Shown here one piece after another: positions 1-10,308 of a DNA stretch of 64,000 nt. Source of the DNA: Elgaria multicarinata webbii (Eukaryota > Chordata > Lepidosauria > Squamata > Anguidae); contig NC_086182.1 in the NCBI RefSeq assembly GCF_023053635.1, forward strand, positions 37,304,001-37,368,000, read 5' to 3'. The notes below the pieces were generated by a model. The model was not told where the DNA came from. It made no database searches and worked only from the letters and a program-made list of their open reading frames with translations. Each line of letters opens with the position of its first letter. Position 1 is the stretch's first letter. The translations under genes and the position numbers were made by a program.

Positions 1-1894
1 ATCCTCTCAGAGTTTTAAAGATTTCAAATCCATCTTGAAAAGCAGGGGAACATCATCAATAGGACAAGACGCAACCAGGGGGCTGCCTAGATGCTCCAAA
101 ATCCCCGCCGTGGCTGTGCGTTGGCACCTTGTCAGTTGTATGGTGCAGCTGCCGGCTTGCAGCCATCGTGGGGATTTCCCGGGAAGCTGCAAGGTAGAAG
201 CAGTCAGGGATTTCCTTTTTTTTTTGCTAGAGCGAGGCAAATATGTCGCATTGGCCATCTGACCTTGCTCTGGCACAGTGGCGGAGGCGTTCCCGGGTGG
301 GTGGTTGCTGCCTGCCAGGGCAGGGGCAGGAGGGGGGCTGGTGAGCCAAATGGCCTTCAGAAAGCCCGTGTCCTCCCTCTGCGTCAGGATTACCCGCTGC
401 CACCCTGCAGCAGAGAAAGTGCAGGGTTTCCTTAAATGTGGCGGCAACTTGGCACAGACTAGGCAGAGCTCAGGCTGTGAATTTGGCCCACGGGGTGGAG
501 CCCATTCCTCATGCCAGAGCAACTCCGCCCTCAGGATGGCCATGGAACTGCCTCCCTTGGAGACTGGAGGCTGGGCTCAGCTGGACACCTGTGGGTCAGG
601 CTGCTGGTCAGGCTGGGGTTGCTGCTTGCGCTTCAGAGGAGGGCTTTGGAGCAGCTGGTCATTGGGCTGATGGAGGGCCAGAAATTATGGACAGGATGGA
701 GAACAACAGTGCTGGGACTCCCCTGCAGGGCCCTTGCCACCCACCCCACATGCACACTTTTGAAGGCTCCCTGGTGAAACGCTGAAGGCCCAAATTCACA
801 TAGGCACAAAACTGAGTTCAAGAATATAGCCAGACTTTAACAAGAATTTAACAGTAATTACTGCTAATTGTCTTAACCAAAAAGAAAAAAAGAGGATCCC
901 AGTCTTCAGGGGTGGCTTCATTCAGAGCCAGCTGCAAAGCAAAACCGCACTGTGATAACCAAGGGAGGGACTTTCCTTGCATAAACACCACCCCTGCCCT
1001 GCTGCTTTGGCTCGGGGGCTGGCAACGCAGGTTGCAGCAGAAGGAGGTGGTGGTGGTGGTGGAGGACCAGGCTGCATGACTTCAGCCAGTATCTGAACTC
1101 CATGCCGCCAGAAAATCAGGAGCACAAGGAAAGGGCTAGGATGGAATGCTTCTCCCTGAAGTGCTCCCATACTCTTTGCAGGTAGAGGTTTCTTTTTAAA
1201 TGCATTAGGCATGTTCCAAATTGGTTTCCCCACCTGCCCTCTGAAGCAGTACAGTCTATCCTGCCATCTCATTCTGCCACCCGTGCAGGCTCAGGTAATC
1301 ACTGCCACAAAATGCAGGGGTGGCCACCACTTGGACAGCTTTAAAAGGAGAGGAGACAAATTCATGCAGAAGGCCATCATCAATGGCTACTAGTCACAGT
1401 GGCTGTATGCTGCCTTCAGTATGGCACAGCTTGGTCTTTCAGCCATTGGGGAACATAAGCAGCTGCAGTCATGTCCTGTTGTGGGCTTCCCAGCAGGGCA
1501 TCTGGGTGGTCATTGTGGGAACTGAATGCTGGACTAGATGGATTCCCTTGGGTCTGGCTCTTATGTTCTCATCTACCCCTTCAAACTGGGGCAAAAACTT
1601 GCCTTTGAACATGATCCCAGAGGGAGGGAGGTGGCTGTTAGCCAATTGGGACAAGAATAAGGCAGTGGTCCCCATCCTCTAGGTATCAGTGGCAAAAGAA
1701 GTCACCCGTGGCTGTGGGGGCACAACCTAGGCAGGGCCTCCAGGCTGGCAGCTTCCTCTCCTGACAACCAACGGAGCCCCTGGGCCGCTGCCACTGCTGC
1801 CCCCCTGCCTTTGGCTGCCTCTTGCCAGCCAGTTCTGCAGCAGGCAGGCAGTGTGGTCAGGGGGTGAGGCATCTCTGCCATTGAAGCCACAACA
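1..1894. other. IL10RA downstream flank, no gene seen
   Basis: No exon with a recognisable protein match on either strand. The one identifiable part is a LINE 3' fragment at 1313-1580. The open frames here are unsupported. Confidence 0.5.
1313..1580 (+). mobile_element. CR1/L3-like LINE 3' fragment
   Basis: Contains the degenerate reverse-transcriptase C-terminal and tail pattern common in reptile genomes (TGGCCACCACTTGGACAGCT, then GACAAATTCATG, then GGACTAGATGGATTCCC, ending near TCTTATGTTCT). A minus-strand copy of the same tail lies at about 51690-51880. Family call is from memory of such repeats. Confidence 0.55.
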
Positions 1895-2015
1895 GCCGGC
1901 TCATCGATGGCTTTATTCCAACATGAAGCTCTCAAGTGGAACGTGGCACAATATTATTTTATTAAATACACTAAATGCATTGATGAAAGCCTTTCACCCT
2001 TCAAGTAGCTTTAGA

Positions 2016-2050
2016 AAATAAATACATAAATACATAAATACATAAATAAG
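2016..2050 (-). promoter_or_regulatory. AU-rich element in the IL10RA 3' UTR
   Basis: On the minus strand a TATTTATG unit recurs, giving at least four overlapping or adjacent ATTTA pentamers just upstream of the candidate polyadenylation signals. AU-rich elements of this sort destabilise many cytokine-pathway mRNAs. Function here is inferred; the tract could also be a simple repeat. Confidence 0.4.
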
Positions 2051-2105
2051 TCAGTTTATACAAACATTTCAGACACATATGACTTTCCTGCTGTCTGAGC
2101 AACTG

Positions 2106-2149
<44 letters not shown>

Positions 2150-2150
2150 T
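2106..2150. repeat. (TCA)n microsatellite
   Basis: About 15 near-perfect TCA/ATC units, within the predicted IL10RA 3' UTR. Confidence 0.95.
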
Positions 2151-3085
2151 CCACTACCACCATCAAACATGGGTCACTAAATGTCCTCCTAAAAGGAACA
2201 TGGCACCTTGTGGCGTGGGACTGGGGTGGGGGCAAGGCTTAACGGGATGAAGACCCCCGCTTCAGGTGGCAGAGTGGGAGGAGCAGTGAATTGCACTGCT
2301 CCCCCAGCCAGGAGGGCCCGCTGCTGCCTCCAGAGGTGCTGCAGAGAAGTCCCCAGCTGCTTCCCCACTGAGGCATCTGCTGCAGTGGGACTGTGGGGCC
2401 ATTGGGATCTCCAGAGCCGCTGGGCACTTGGCAATGCTAGCGGTGCTCTGGAGAGCCCCGTCCACTTCCCTACAATGGCAAATGCTGGAGCAAGAGCAGA
2501 GCCAGTGAGGGTCTCCAGGGAAGCCGCCCACCCTACGGAACAGAGGATAGCCACCCACTGGTTTGCACCGAGCATCCTCTCAGTGAGATCCAGTTGGTGG
2601 GTGGGTGGGTGGGCAGGCTCTCCAGAGATCCCTGGTAGGAAGGAGAAGGGGAAGGGGGCGTGACAAGGGAAGGGGAAGGGAGTGGGGGGGGACATGACGC
2701 AGGAAAGAGAAGTGGAGCTTGACACAGTAAAGGGGAAGGGGGCAGAAGGCTTCAGTGGGAAGAAGGGGTGCGATGCGGGGGCGTCAGCACATGTTCTCTC
2801 CCGTCTCACACTTAGAAAGATGGAAGTCCAGCTTGCAATCCATCTGGAACAGCCCTCCCATGTCCAGGGCTCATCCAGCTGCTTCAGCTTTCCTCCTTGA
2901 GTGTCAAATCCAGGCCGGTTGTTTATGGGGGTGGGGGGTGGGGAGCAACCAAGCAGACCAGGTCATTTCTGTCTCTGAAGCTCAACAGGGCGGGTGCCTT
3001 TCCAAGCCTGTGTGGGAGCCCTGTCAGAACACTTCTGGCTGTTGCTCTGAGCGCTTTGGAGGAAAGCAGAGACACAATGCAAAGA

Positions 3086-3130
3086 GCTCTCTCTGTGTGT
3101 GTGTGTGCGTGTGTGCGTGCGTGCGTGCAT
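3086..3130. repeat. (GT)n/(GTGC)n microsatellite
   Basis: Alternating GT and GC dinucleotides downstream of the IL10RA stop codon, in the predicted 3' UTR. Confidence 0.85.
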
Positions 3131-3411
3131 CCCGATGGGCCAGGCCTGCCGAGAACCTGATGGGCCCGCCCTGCCCTCACCACCGTGGAGAGGGCCCCAC
3201 TGATGTGCAAGCGGTTCTGCCTTCTCCTGCACTACCTACAGCTGCCTCTGGTGGCTTCTCCAGACTTGGTCTCCACTAAAATGTGGGGTATTTGGAAGCT
3301 GCAGCTCTGCCCATCTAAGGGAAGAGGTAGTTCAACGGGGTCAGCCAGAGTTTTTCCTTTGGACTGCCCCCTCGCCTATTTCGCAGGCCCGGCACATGGC
3401 TCTTCTCACAC

Positions 3412-4230
3412 TCAGCGCCGTGGAAGGGTCAGGATGCTGAGATCCAGGCTCAGCTGCGTGCCTGTGTGCAAGAGGGAGGCGATGTGCAGAGAAGTGCCGG
3501 CTGGCTCCTGCTCCGAGAAGCCCAGTGCCAGGAGGCTCTTGGGGATTTCCAAGGTCCCCGAGACATCCAGGGACAGGCTGGCTGGGAAGTGTCCTTTCCC
3601 CAGGTCCGTGCTGCCAGGAGTGTCCTCGGCGGGAGCTCTGTCCCCAAGGGCAGAGGGAGCACCAAGGGAGGCCTGCTTCAGGTAGCCAGTGACCAAGCCA
3701 AGCTCAGAATGGGCCATGCCGGCTGGAGGCCTGGGGCTACTCACCACCTCCACGGAGCCGCCCAACTGCTTCTGGTACCCAGAGAACTGTGTCTGGGGCT
3801 GCAGCACTCCCTCTGCCTCCGAAGCCCCCTGCAGCCACTGGTCCTCCATGCAGCCATCTTCCTGGAGGCCTCCATCCTCGCTGCTGCCCAGCGACAGCCT
3901 CCTGCAGCCCAACAGGTGGCTCAGGCTGCCCAAGGGCTCTTGTAGGCAGATGCCGCTGTCGGTGCTGCAGCTGCTGCTGACGTCCATGAGCCCCTCCAGC
4001 CTTGTGCCCTCTGCCAGCCAGGCGGGCAACCAGCCACTTTGCTCCAGACATGGTGGCTGTGGTGCAGCTCCGGGGCTGTGGCTCCCGGTGCTGGAGCGGC
4101 TGTGGTCCTTCAGCCCCACGAAGGAGAGCTGCTGGATGGTGTCTGCCTCCACGTGCAGGACCACGTCTTTCATCCCATGGGGGGAACGTTCCTTCGGCAG
4201 CCAGGGAGAGCGGCCGTTCAGCAGAGATTG
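3412..4230 (-). CDS. IL10RA: IL10RA exon 7 (cytoplasmic tail)
   Basis: 819 nt, 272 codons plus TGA at 3412-3414. Starts after a GGCTGCCAG acceptor and holds CSTDSGICLQEP, GYQKQ and GYLKQ. These two are the only tyrosines in this exon. It ends in a Leu-rich segment (LSLDLSILTLPRR) like the human C-terminal region. Confidence 0.93.
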   Translation of the reverse strand, partial: QSLLNGRSPWLPKERSPHGMKDVVLHVEADTIQQLSFVGLKDHSRSSTGSHSPGAAPQPPCLEQSGWLPAWLAEGTRLEGLMDVSSSCSTDSGICLQEPLGSLSHLLGCRRLSLGSSEDGGLQEDGCMEDQWLQGASEAEGVLQPQTQFSGYQKQLGGSVEVVSSPRPPAGMAHSELGLVTGYLKQASLGAPSALGDRAPAEDTPGSTDLGKGHFPASLSLDVSGTLEIPKSLLALGFSEQEPAGTSLHIASLLHTGTQLSLDLSILTLPRR

Positions 4231-7200
4231 CTGGCAGCCAAAGAGAGAAGAGGCTGGTGAAGTCTTTCTGGCCTCCCTGCACAGCTCCACACTGTGGGGG
4301 CCACCGCTGGTCACTCCATAACCAGCCCTCAGAGACCAAAGTGGGGAGACTTGGCACTGTCCATTCCCCCCCACTGCAGTTCTCTCCCACCAACTGGGGA
4401 ACAGACACTCCCCCTGCCCCCACAGCAGAAGGAAGGCTTCAGGCAGTGGAGCATCAGCAGGCCTGGGTCCTGGGAGCCTGGCTTTCAGCCCGCCTCCCCC
4501 GCCCCACCCCAGCTGGGCACTCCTATGGTTGTGTATGGGGCACTAAGTCTCAGCCTGCAAAATGGGAGTAGGAGCAGCTTCTTTTACAGAACTGGTGTTT
4601 GTGAGAATAACTTGCCCCACAAAGATCTGGTCTTGATGTGCACCCAGAGGAGAATGGGCAGAGCCCTGACCCTCTGAGCAAACAGGTGGGCAGTGGGAGG
4701 TGCAGAGAGACCCTGCAGGTAGGGTCTCTCTGGTGGCCCTTGACCAAAGGGCAAGGGGCAATGGAGGAGGCAGCTTTCTCTTCAGGATTTCCCTGAGGCT
4801 GAGGAAGGTGCCCCAGGATGCTGGCACCACCTCAACCGGCCCAGCCCTGCCCAGGGGAGGAAGTGGCAGCTGACTCTGGGTGGGAGCACTTACCAGCACA
4901 TTTGGAGTTTCTGTGGGCTTCTTCACATAGGCACAGGCCAAACGCAAGACCAAACCCAAACCCAGGACTCCAAGCACTGCCAGGCTGAGGAGGGACAAAC
5001 TGGGGGTAGCAAGAGTGGCTCCTGCACAGTCTGCAAAGGAAGAGCCCCCCCCCACATCATAAGGGTCATTTGCCTGCATGGCCAAATCACACCTGCCATG
5101 GTGGTGGTGGTTATGTTCTCATGTGCTGCCGCCGGAGGGGCTGTGATCATAGAATCATAGAATAGCAGAATTGGAAAGGGCCTACAAGGCCATCGAGTCC
5201 AACCCCCTGCTCAATGCAGGAATCCACCCTAAAGCATCCCTGACAGAGGGTTGTCCAGCTGCCTCTTGAAGGCCTCTAGTGTGGGAGAGCCCACAACCTC
5301 CCTAGGTAAATGGTTCCATTGTCGTACTGCTCTAACAGTCAGGAAATCTTCCCCTGCAGGGGAACGAGGGCCACAGGGGCAACCTTGTGAAGGGAGCAGG
5401 CACACCGGAGGGTCAGAACTACCTGGGGAATCAGTGGCAGGAGTGGAGACAGTATGGCCGCACCTGCCACTGCTCCCCTGCTCCTGGCTCTGCCCCCTTC
5501 TCCTCCACCTCTGGTCTTTAAGGCTAGCAGGAACACAAGCAATTTGTGCCCGATGGATATGGGCCGATGTGCAGGGACCCAGGAAGCTCTGCCTTCCATT
5601 TATGGAGAAGGGCTGGAGCTCCGTGGCAGACCAGCTGCTTTGTGTACAGAAGCTCCCATCCCCCATCCCAGGCAGGCTCTCCCGGTGAGGCTGAGAAAGT
5701 CCCCGTCTGAAACCCTGGAAAGCCACGGCTGCCAGGCTGTGTCCCACACAGCAGCCACTGCCACGACCAGTCATGGCCGCACCACTGCAGGCCCAGCGCT
5801 TTTGAGGGTTATGGGGGAGCATTTCTCAGCAAAAATGTTGGGAACCCAGTGGTATGGCAGCAATGGGTCTGCAAAACTTCCTGCCCCTCGGTGAGGCCAC
5901 ATGTGGCCCGTGTCTTGCCTACCCCTGCTATGGACAAGGGTCAGACCAAGACAGCCTCCATTGCTGGTGGCATGAGAAATGGCAGCGGCGGGTGGGGAGA
6001 AACACCCTTGAGTGCAGGTGCTACAGAGGAAAAAGAATGGCTACTGTCTACATGGCCAGCATTAGCCAATGGGATGTGCCCACTGCGAACCCCCACCTCT
6101 CTGGGGGGTTTCATCTCAGCCCTACCTGTCCTTCCCTCGTCCTCCATGGCCTGCCCCTTCTAGGATCAGCCTGTCGTCATCCAGGACGCTCTCTGTCGCA
6201 GGGGGCTGGGAGGGACAGGGGGAGGGAGGGACAGGGGGGAGGAAGGGAGCCCCCCCGCTATGCCAGGGAGAGCAGGGCCAGATGTGGGGGTAACGTGTGG
6301 AGGGCCTGCAGCCTCACCTTCCAGCGGGGGGGTCAAGATGCACTGCTCCTCTGTCCGCGTGGTAGGATTGGGCTGGGAGGCCACGTGCGGCTCCACGCTG
6401 ATGCAATAGCACTCGCCTGGCAGCAGCGATGGCAGGTCAAACTTCAGGCCGGTCGCCACATGCACGGCCTGCAGAGCCAAGTGAGGATGGTCAGGCTGGG
6501 CACAGCCTGGCTGAAGGGCAGCTTTTAGCACTGGCCACCAGGGGGCATCTGGCCAAGAGCAGAGCAGAGCACTGCCGTGAACCAAAGGGCCTAGTTAGCC
6601 CTTCACAACGTTCCCACAGCATGTCAGTGAGTAGGAGGCCGGCCGGGGCTTCCAATGGGAAGAGAAGAAGAGGGCGCCTAGGACGGGGCCCAGGGCAGAG
6701 GCTACACTCCCCCACACCCACACAAAGGGAGCGCTCTGGGAGATGGCCACCCCTGAGGCACAGTGCAGTGGAAGGAGAGATGGGTGTCAGAACTGCAGCT
6801 GGCCCACTCCCCTTCCCAGCCCAGCCCAGCCTTTCTCTTGGGGTCTCTTCACCTGGGGTCCACCACAGGCTCACCTGAGCATTGTTGGAAACCCTGCGGA
6901 TGTGGGCATGGTATTCCCTGTGCCCAGTGTGGATGTCTTCATAGGTGATGTTGTCCCATGGGCTGATGGGAAGCTGGAGAGACACCTGGATTGTTCCGCC
7001 CTTGAGAGACAGGCTCATGTTGGACAAATACAGAGTTGCTGGGGAAATAAACCGCAAAGAATTCATGGGCATTTAAGTTCCACCTGGAATTTATTAGGAA
7101 CATCAGAAGCTGCCTTCTTCCCAGTCAGACCTGGCTTGGTCCATCCAGCCCAGTATTGTCAACACTGACTGGCAGCAGCAGCAGCTCCTCTCCTGGGTTG

Positions 7201-8392
7201 CAGGCAGGGGCTGTCCCAGCCCTACCTGGAGGTGCTGCCTCTGCAGAGGGGGCCTCCACCCCCCAGCTGGGCTTCCCACCCCTCTGTGCCCACCTGAGTG
7301 GCCGTTTGAGGTGAGGAAAGTGTCCCTACTTCCAGGAGGCACCTTTGCCCCCTCCCTTCCCACACAGACGTCTGTGTGTATAGGGGAAACGGGGCCAGGA
7401 GTGAGTCACTCTTTTCAAATGTGGCAGCCTGGCTTGAAGCTAGAAAAGCAGAAGAGCAGCTCCCCACCCCCACCCCATGGTCCAGCCACTTCATAGCTCC
7501 CCCACCCACAGCTAACGCCCAAACGGTTTTCCAAGTGTTTGGGAAAGGGTTAGGAAGCCGCTAGGTTACTCCACAGCTGGGGGAGGGTGGTGGGTGGGGA
7601 GGCTGAACACCCACCCTACAAATGGGAGGATGACGAGATGGGGTGGTGGGCACACCATCTCCTTCCAGACAGGGCCCTGTCTCCTTCCAGACGTGTTCTT
7701 CAAAAAGCTAACTGGCCTTGTTGCTGCTGCTACTGCTGTTACTGCTTCGGGGCGGGGGAGGCGTCCTACCTTCCTTCAGCACGAAGACGATCGGCTGGGT
7801 CCAGCTGGAGGTGCGGCCGCTGGCCACGGCCCGGACCCTGGCCAGGTAGCGCCACGAGGGGTCCCGCGTCTCGTAAGAAAGGTCGCAGGAGCGGCGGGCG
7901 ATGCGCGTGCAGTTCGGCGCGGGGGTCCAGCTGCTGTTGCCGTACCTGCCGGGAAGACGAGCAGAGCGCCTGAGCGGGCTTGATGCAGGCGGAGACCCCC
8001 ACCCCACCCCCACCCCTCCTGCCCCCCCCGCGCCGTCTCTTACCTCCGGTACTGGACGTCGTAGAGGAGGCGACCGGCGGGGCGGGGTCCGGTGCCCGGC
8101 GGCTCCCAGGACAACACGTGTTGGAAGAGGCGAGCCTCCTGGAATCCCGCGTTCGCGGGCGGCGCCGGGACGCCCCCTCCTGCAAAGACACGCGGCGGGA
8201 GGGGCCGTTAGGGCGCCGCTCTGGGCGCCGCCGGGCGCGGAGTGTGGAAGGAGAGCCGCGTCCCCAGCCCCGCCGCAGAGGGCGAGGCCGCCCAGCGCGT
8301 GGAGCGGCTCCCCGCCCGCCCGCCTCACCGCACCCACCGTGTCCGCGTAGGCAGCGCGGGAGCAGCAGGAGCAGCAGCGCAGCCAGCAGCAT
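3412..8392 (-). CDS. IL10RA: Interleukin-10 receptor subunit alpha (complete, 7 coding exons)
   Basis: Ligand-binding chain of the interleukin-10 receptor, a class II cytokine receptor in the plasma membrane that signals through JAK1 and STAT3. Seven exons join in frame to 545 aa (human about 578). A signal peptide rich in leucine is followed by two fibronectin-III-like domains with NSS, NCT, NMS and NIT glycosylation sequons and paired cysteines. A membrane helix of about 25 residues ends at AYVKKP, then comes a long Ser/Pro-rich tail. The tail carries STDSGICLQEP, as in the human protein, and two STAT3-docking YxxQ motifs: GYQKQ (about Tyr425) and GYLKQ (about Tyr456). Every intron is GT-AG and phases agree (1,2,1,0,1,0). 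The start is the only ATG before the signal peptide, inside a CpG island. The neighbour TMPRSS13 is divergent, as in human. Identity is firm; exact exon ends come from splice signals only. Confidence 0.95.
4894..5030 (-). CDS. IL10RA: IL10RA exon 6 (transmembrane segment)
   Basis: 137 nt, phase 1 to phase 0. The hydrophobic run LSLLSLAVLGVLGLGLVL is followed by the basic stop-transfer residues VKK. Confidence 0.92.
5149..5350 (-). mobile_element. CR1 LINE 3' fragment in IL10RA intron 5
   Basis: The plus strand reads the antisense CR1 3' end: ATCATAGAATCATAGAATAG octamer tail, GAGTCCAACCCCCTGCTCAA, then the antisense of the ORF2 C terminus. It matches the copies at 18013, 21243 and 54787 and is strongly 5'-truncated. 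Confidence 0.88.
6318..6468 (-). CDS. IL10RA: IL10RA exon 5 (second FN3 domain, C-terminal half)
   Basis: 151 nt, phase 0 to phase 1. Encodes GECYCISVEPHVASQ and EEQCIL, aligning with human GEFCVQVKPSVASR and EECISL. Confidence 0.93.
6875..7038 (-). CDS. IL10RA: IL10RA exon 4 (second FN3 domain, N-terminal half)
   Basis: 164 nt, phase 1 to phase 0. Encodes ATLYLSNMSLSL, then ITYEDI and REYHAHIRRV, aligning with human TYESIFSHFREYEIAIRKV. Confidence 0.93.
7090..7245 (-). mobile_element. Partial tRNA-derived SINE in IL10RA intron 3
   Basis: Contains AGAAGCTGCCTTCTTCCCAG, CCATCCAGCCCAGTATTG and CACTGACTGGCAGC, the antisense body of a SINE common in squamates. The tRNA-like head is missing here; a head-containing copy is at 23455-23600. 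Confidence 0.5.
7770..7945 (-). CDS. IL10RA: IL10RA exon 3 (first FN3 domain, C-terminal half)
   Basis: 176 nt, phase 2 to phase 1. Encodes YGNSSWTPAPNCT and YLARVRAVASG, the class II receptor YRARVRAV-type strand, followed by SSWTQ in place of the human SNWT. Confidence 0.94.
8044..8179 (-). CDS. IL10RA: IL10RA exon 2 (first FN3 domain, N-terminal half)
   Basis: 136 nt, phase 1 to phase 2, between a TTTGCAG acceptor and a GTAAGA donor. Encodes FQEARLFQHVLSWEPP, matching the human FEAEFFHHILHWTP stretch, and ends in LLYDVQYR. Confidence 0.93.
8338..8392 (-). CDS. IL10RA: IL10RA exon 1 (signal peptide)
   Basis: Coding part is 55 nt beginning MLLAALLLLLLPRC, a typical signal peptide. It ends in phase 1 at a GTGGGT donor and lies in a CpG island. 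Confidence 0.9.
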
Positions 8393-10185
8393 CGCGGCCT
8401 CCGCGCATTGCCCGTCCCGTCGAGGCGGCCGCCGAAGAAGGACTGAGGCGCGCTGCCCGGAAGGGGGAAGGGAGGCCGGTGGGCGGGGAGGGGCGTCGGC
8501 GTCGGCGTCGGGCCGCTTTCGCTTCCTCAGGGCATTCCCCGCTGGCGCCGGGCCCTGGGGGATCTCCCGCCCGGGCCTCCCCGGGAGAGCGCCTCTTCGG
8601 TGGGACTGGAACCCCACCCCACCCGGGCAGAACAAGAGTCGAAGGAGCCCCCTCCCCGTCGTATTTACAAGGGGCATTGCCCCCTCCCGGGGGGGGGGCT
8701 GTCTGGCGCCTCGTCGGTTGCCAGGAGCGAATGCTGCGAATTCGCGGGGGGGGGGCATTGGGGGGGAAGGAACGCACATTCTCAGGTTTCCAATAAGGCC
8801 AGGTGTGTGTGTGGGGGGGGAGGTGTTCTCGACCCGCGGCCGCCAGCAGAAGTACAGACGATTGTCAGCAGGACGGAGACCCTTTCCCACAAGGGCGGGG
8901 TCCTAGCTTTGGGGCTCTTTTCTTCCGTTTTAGTGAAGGGGGAGGCCTTTCCAGGGAGGGCGGATAGAGCGTTATAAAAGTAGCTGAAGGGAGCGGGGTG
9001 GGAGAAAGGTCCCCTTCTCTGCCTCCCCCGTTCCCTGACCCTCATACGTGCTCGAAGTGGGGCGGGAAGGCGGTCAAGTAGTGAAGCTGACCAGCAGGTT
9101 ACTGAAGGCCGGCCAAGGCAGGGGCTTCCGAGGGTGGACGTGGCCCTGGAGGGGAGGGGCTCTGCCCGGGGAGCCTTGAACAGGGGGTCAGACCAAGTCG
9201 AAGAGGAGGGGCGCGCGTCTCTCAAGGGCTTTGATTCTCCGTGGTCGCCAACACCAACTGGCGGGGGGGGGGGGACAGCAGAAGGGGTCCTTCCTTGCTC
9301 TCCATGCTGACTACGGGTGCCAAGATTTGGAGGCCAACCTCGGGAGGGCTGCAGTTCTCCCATCCGCGGCCTACAGGGAAAGACTCTGCGCCTGTTCGAG
9401 GTCTGAGTGTTGGCTCAGATGGGGCGTGGGGGGGGGGGGAGGCAGGGAGTGCGTGCCTCACTTCTTCTTCGGAAAGGCCAAACAGTCACAACAGATGAAG
9501 TGCCATGTGCCTTGCCCCCCTTCCCGCCCGCCAGCCAATGTTTGGTCGGCCAGCTGCAGTTTCTGTTTCTCAATCTGGAAGTGAGAAGATGCGGGGGTGG
9601 GGGAGAGCGGAGTTTCTCATGAGGAAGTGACGCTCGCAGATCCCCATCCTACACGGGGACAGGGGGGGGGCAGAGGAAGAGCCCGTAGGATCCCCGGCCG
9701 ATGCGTCAGGTGTCGGTTTTGTTTCAAGGAGGGAGCGAGAAAGGGGGGAGGAGACCACGCGCTTCCTTGTCCTGCCCCCTGAAAGGCACTTTGCGTTTGG
9801 GGAGCAGGCGGTTTCCCCTCTGTGCTGGACAACCCCTTCCGAGCTGGGGCCCAGGCTGCGCGGGCGGAGGGGGGGGCGCCATCGTCAATTTCGCTTGAAA
9901 CCTCAGGAGAAAAGGGCAGCTGAAATGGGGGAAGGCAGGGAGGAGGATGGGGTGGGGGCGAGAGGGAGATGGTGCGGCGCTTCGGAGCGGAGCCCCCTCT
10001 AGCCTGGGACACCTCTTTGGACCCCACCCCAGCCAGGCAGGGCAACGCGTGTCCCGGGGGAACCAGGCCTGTGGCCAGTGGGGTCCGTCCCATGTCCTTG
10101 GATCCTCTCGGCCCCAAGGGTGGGGGCGGGGTGCCATGGAGAGCCCACCCACCCACTCACCCACTCTCCACAGCTGCCCTCTTTT

Positions 10186-10308
10186 GCCCCTCCACCCACC
10201 TTTGTTCCTTGGCCAGCCCTCTCCAGCGCCTCCATGGCCCCTCCACCCACCTTTTCCCCTTGGTGCCGCCACGTTCCTCCTGCCTGGACCCTCCACCCCA
10301 AAGCAGCA
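10186..10308. repeat. 51-bp minisatellite, about 2.5 units
   Basis: Units start at 10186, 10237 and 10288, exactly 51 bp apart, each opening with a CCCTCCACCC motif. Period is divisible by three and the frame stays open on the plus strand. Confidence 0.7.

Larger units (their letters stand above)
1895..3411 (-). other. IL10RA: IL10RA 3' UTR, predicted
   Basis: Sequence after the IL10RA stop codon down to two candidate AATAAA signals on the minus strand (at 1958-1963 and 1912-1917). It contains a (GAT)n tract and a cluster of ATTTA pentamers. The extent is inferred from these signals only. Confidence 0.5.
7740..8600. promoter_or_regulatory. CpG island over IL10RA exons 1-3
   Basis: Dense CG dinucleotides and GC-rich sequence span the first three coding exons and the region just upstream of the start codon. 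A CpG-island promoter for IL10RA is the simplest reading. No TATA box is evident. Confidence 0.65.

Noticed and set aside
7-543. 178-codon open frame on the minus strand
   Set aside because: No domain, signal peptide or recognised homology; lies in the IL10RA downstream flank and its first codon is not supported by context.
7766-8906. Long open frames on both strands over IL10RA exon 1
   Set aside because: GC-rich CpG island with few stops; the true reading is the spliced IL10RA frame.
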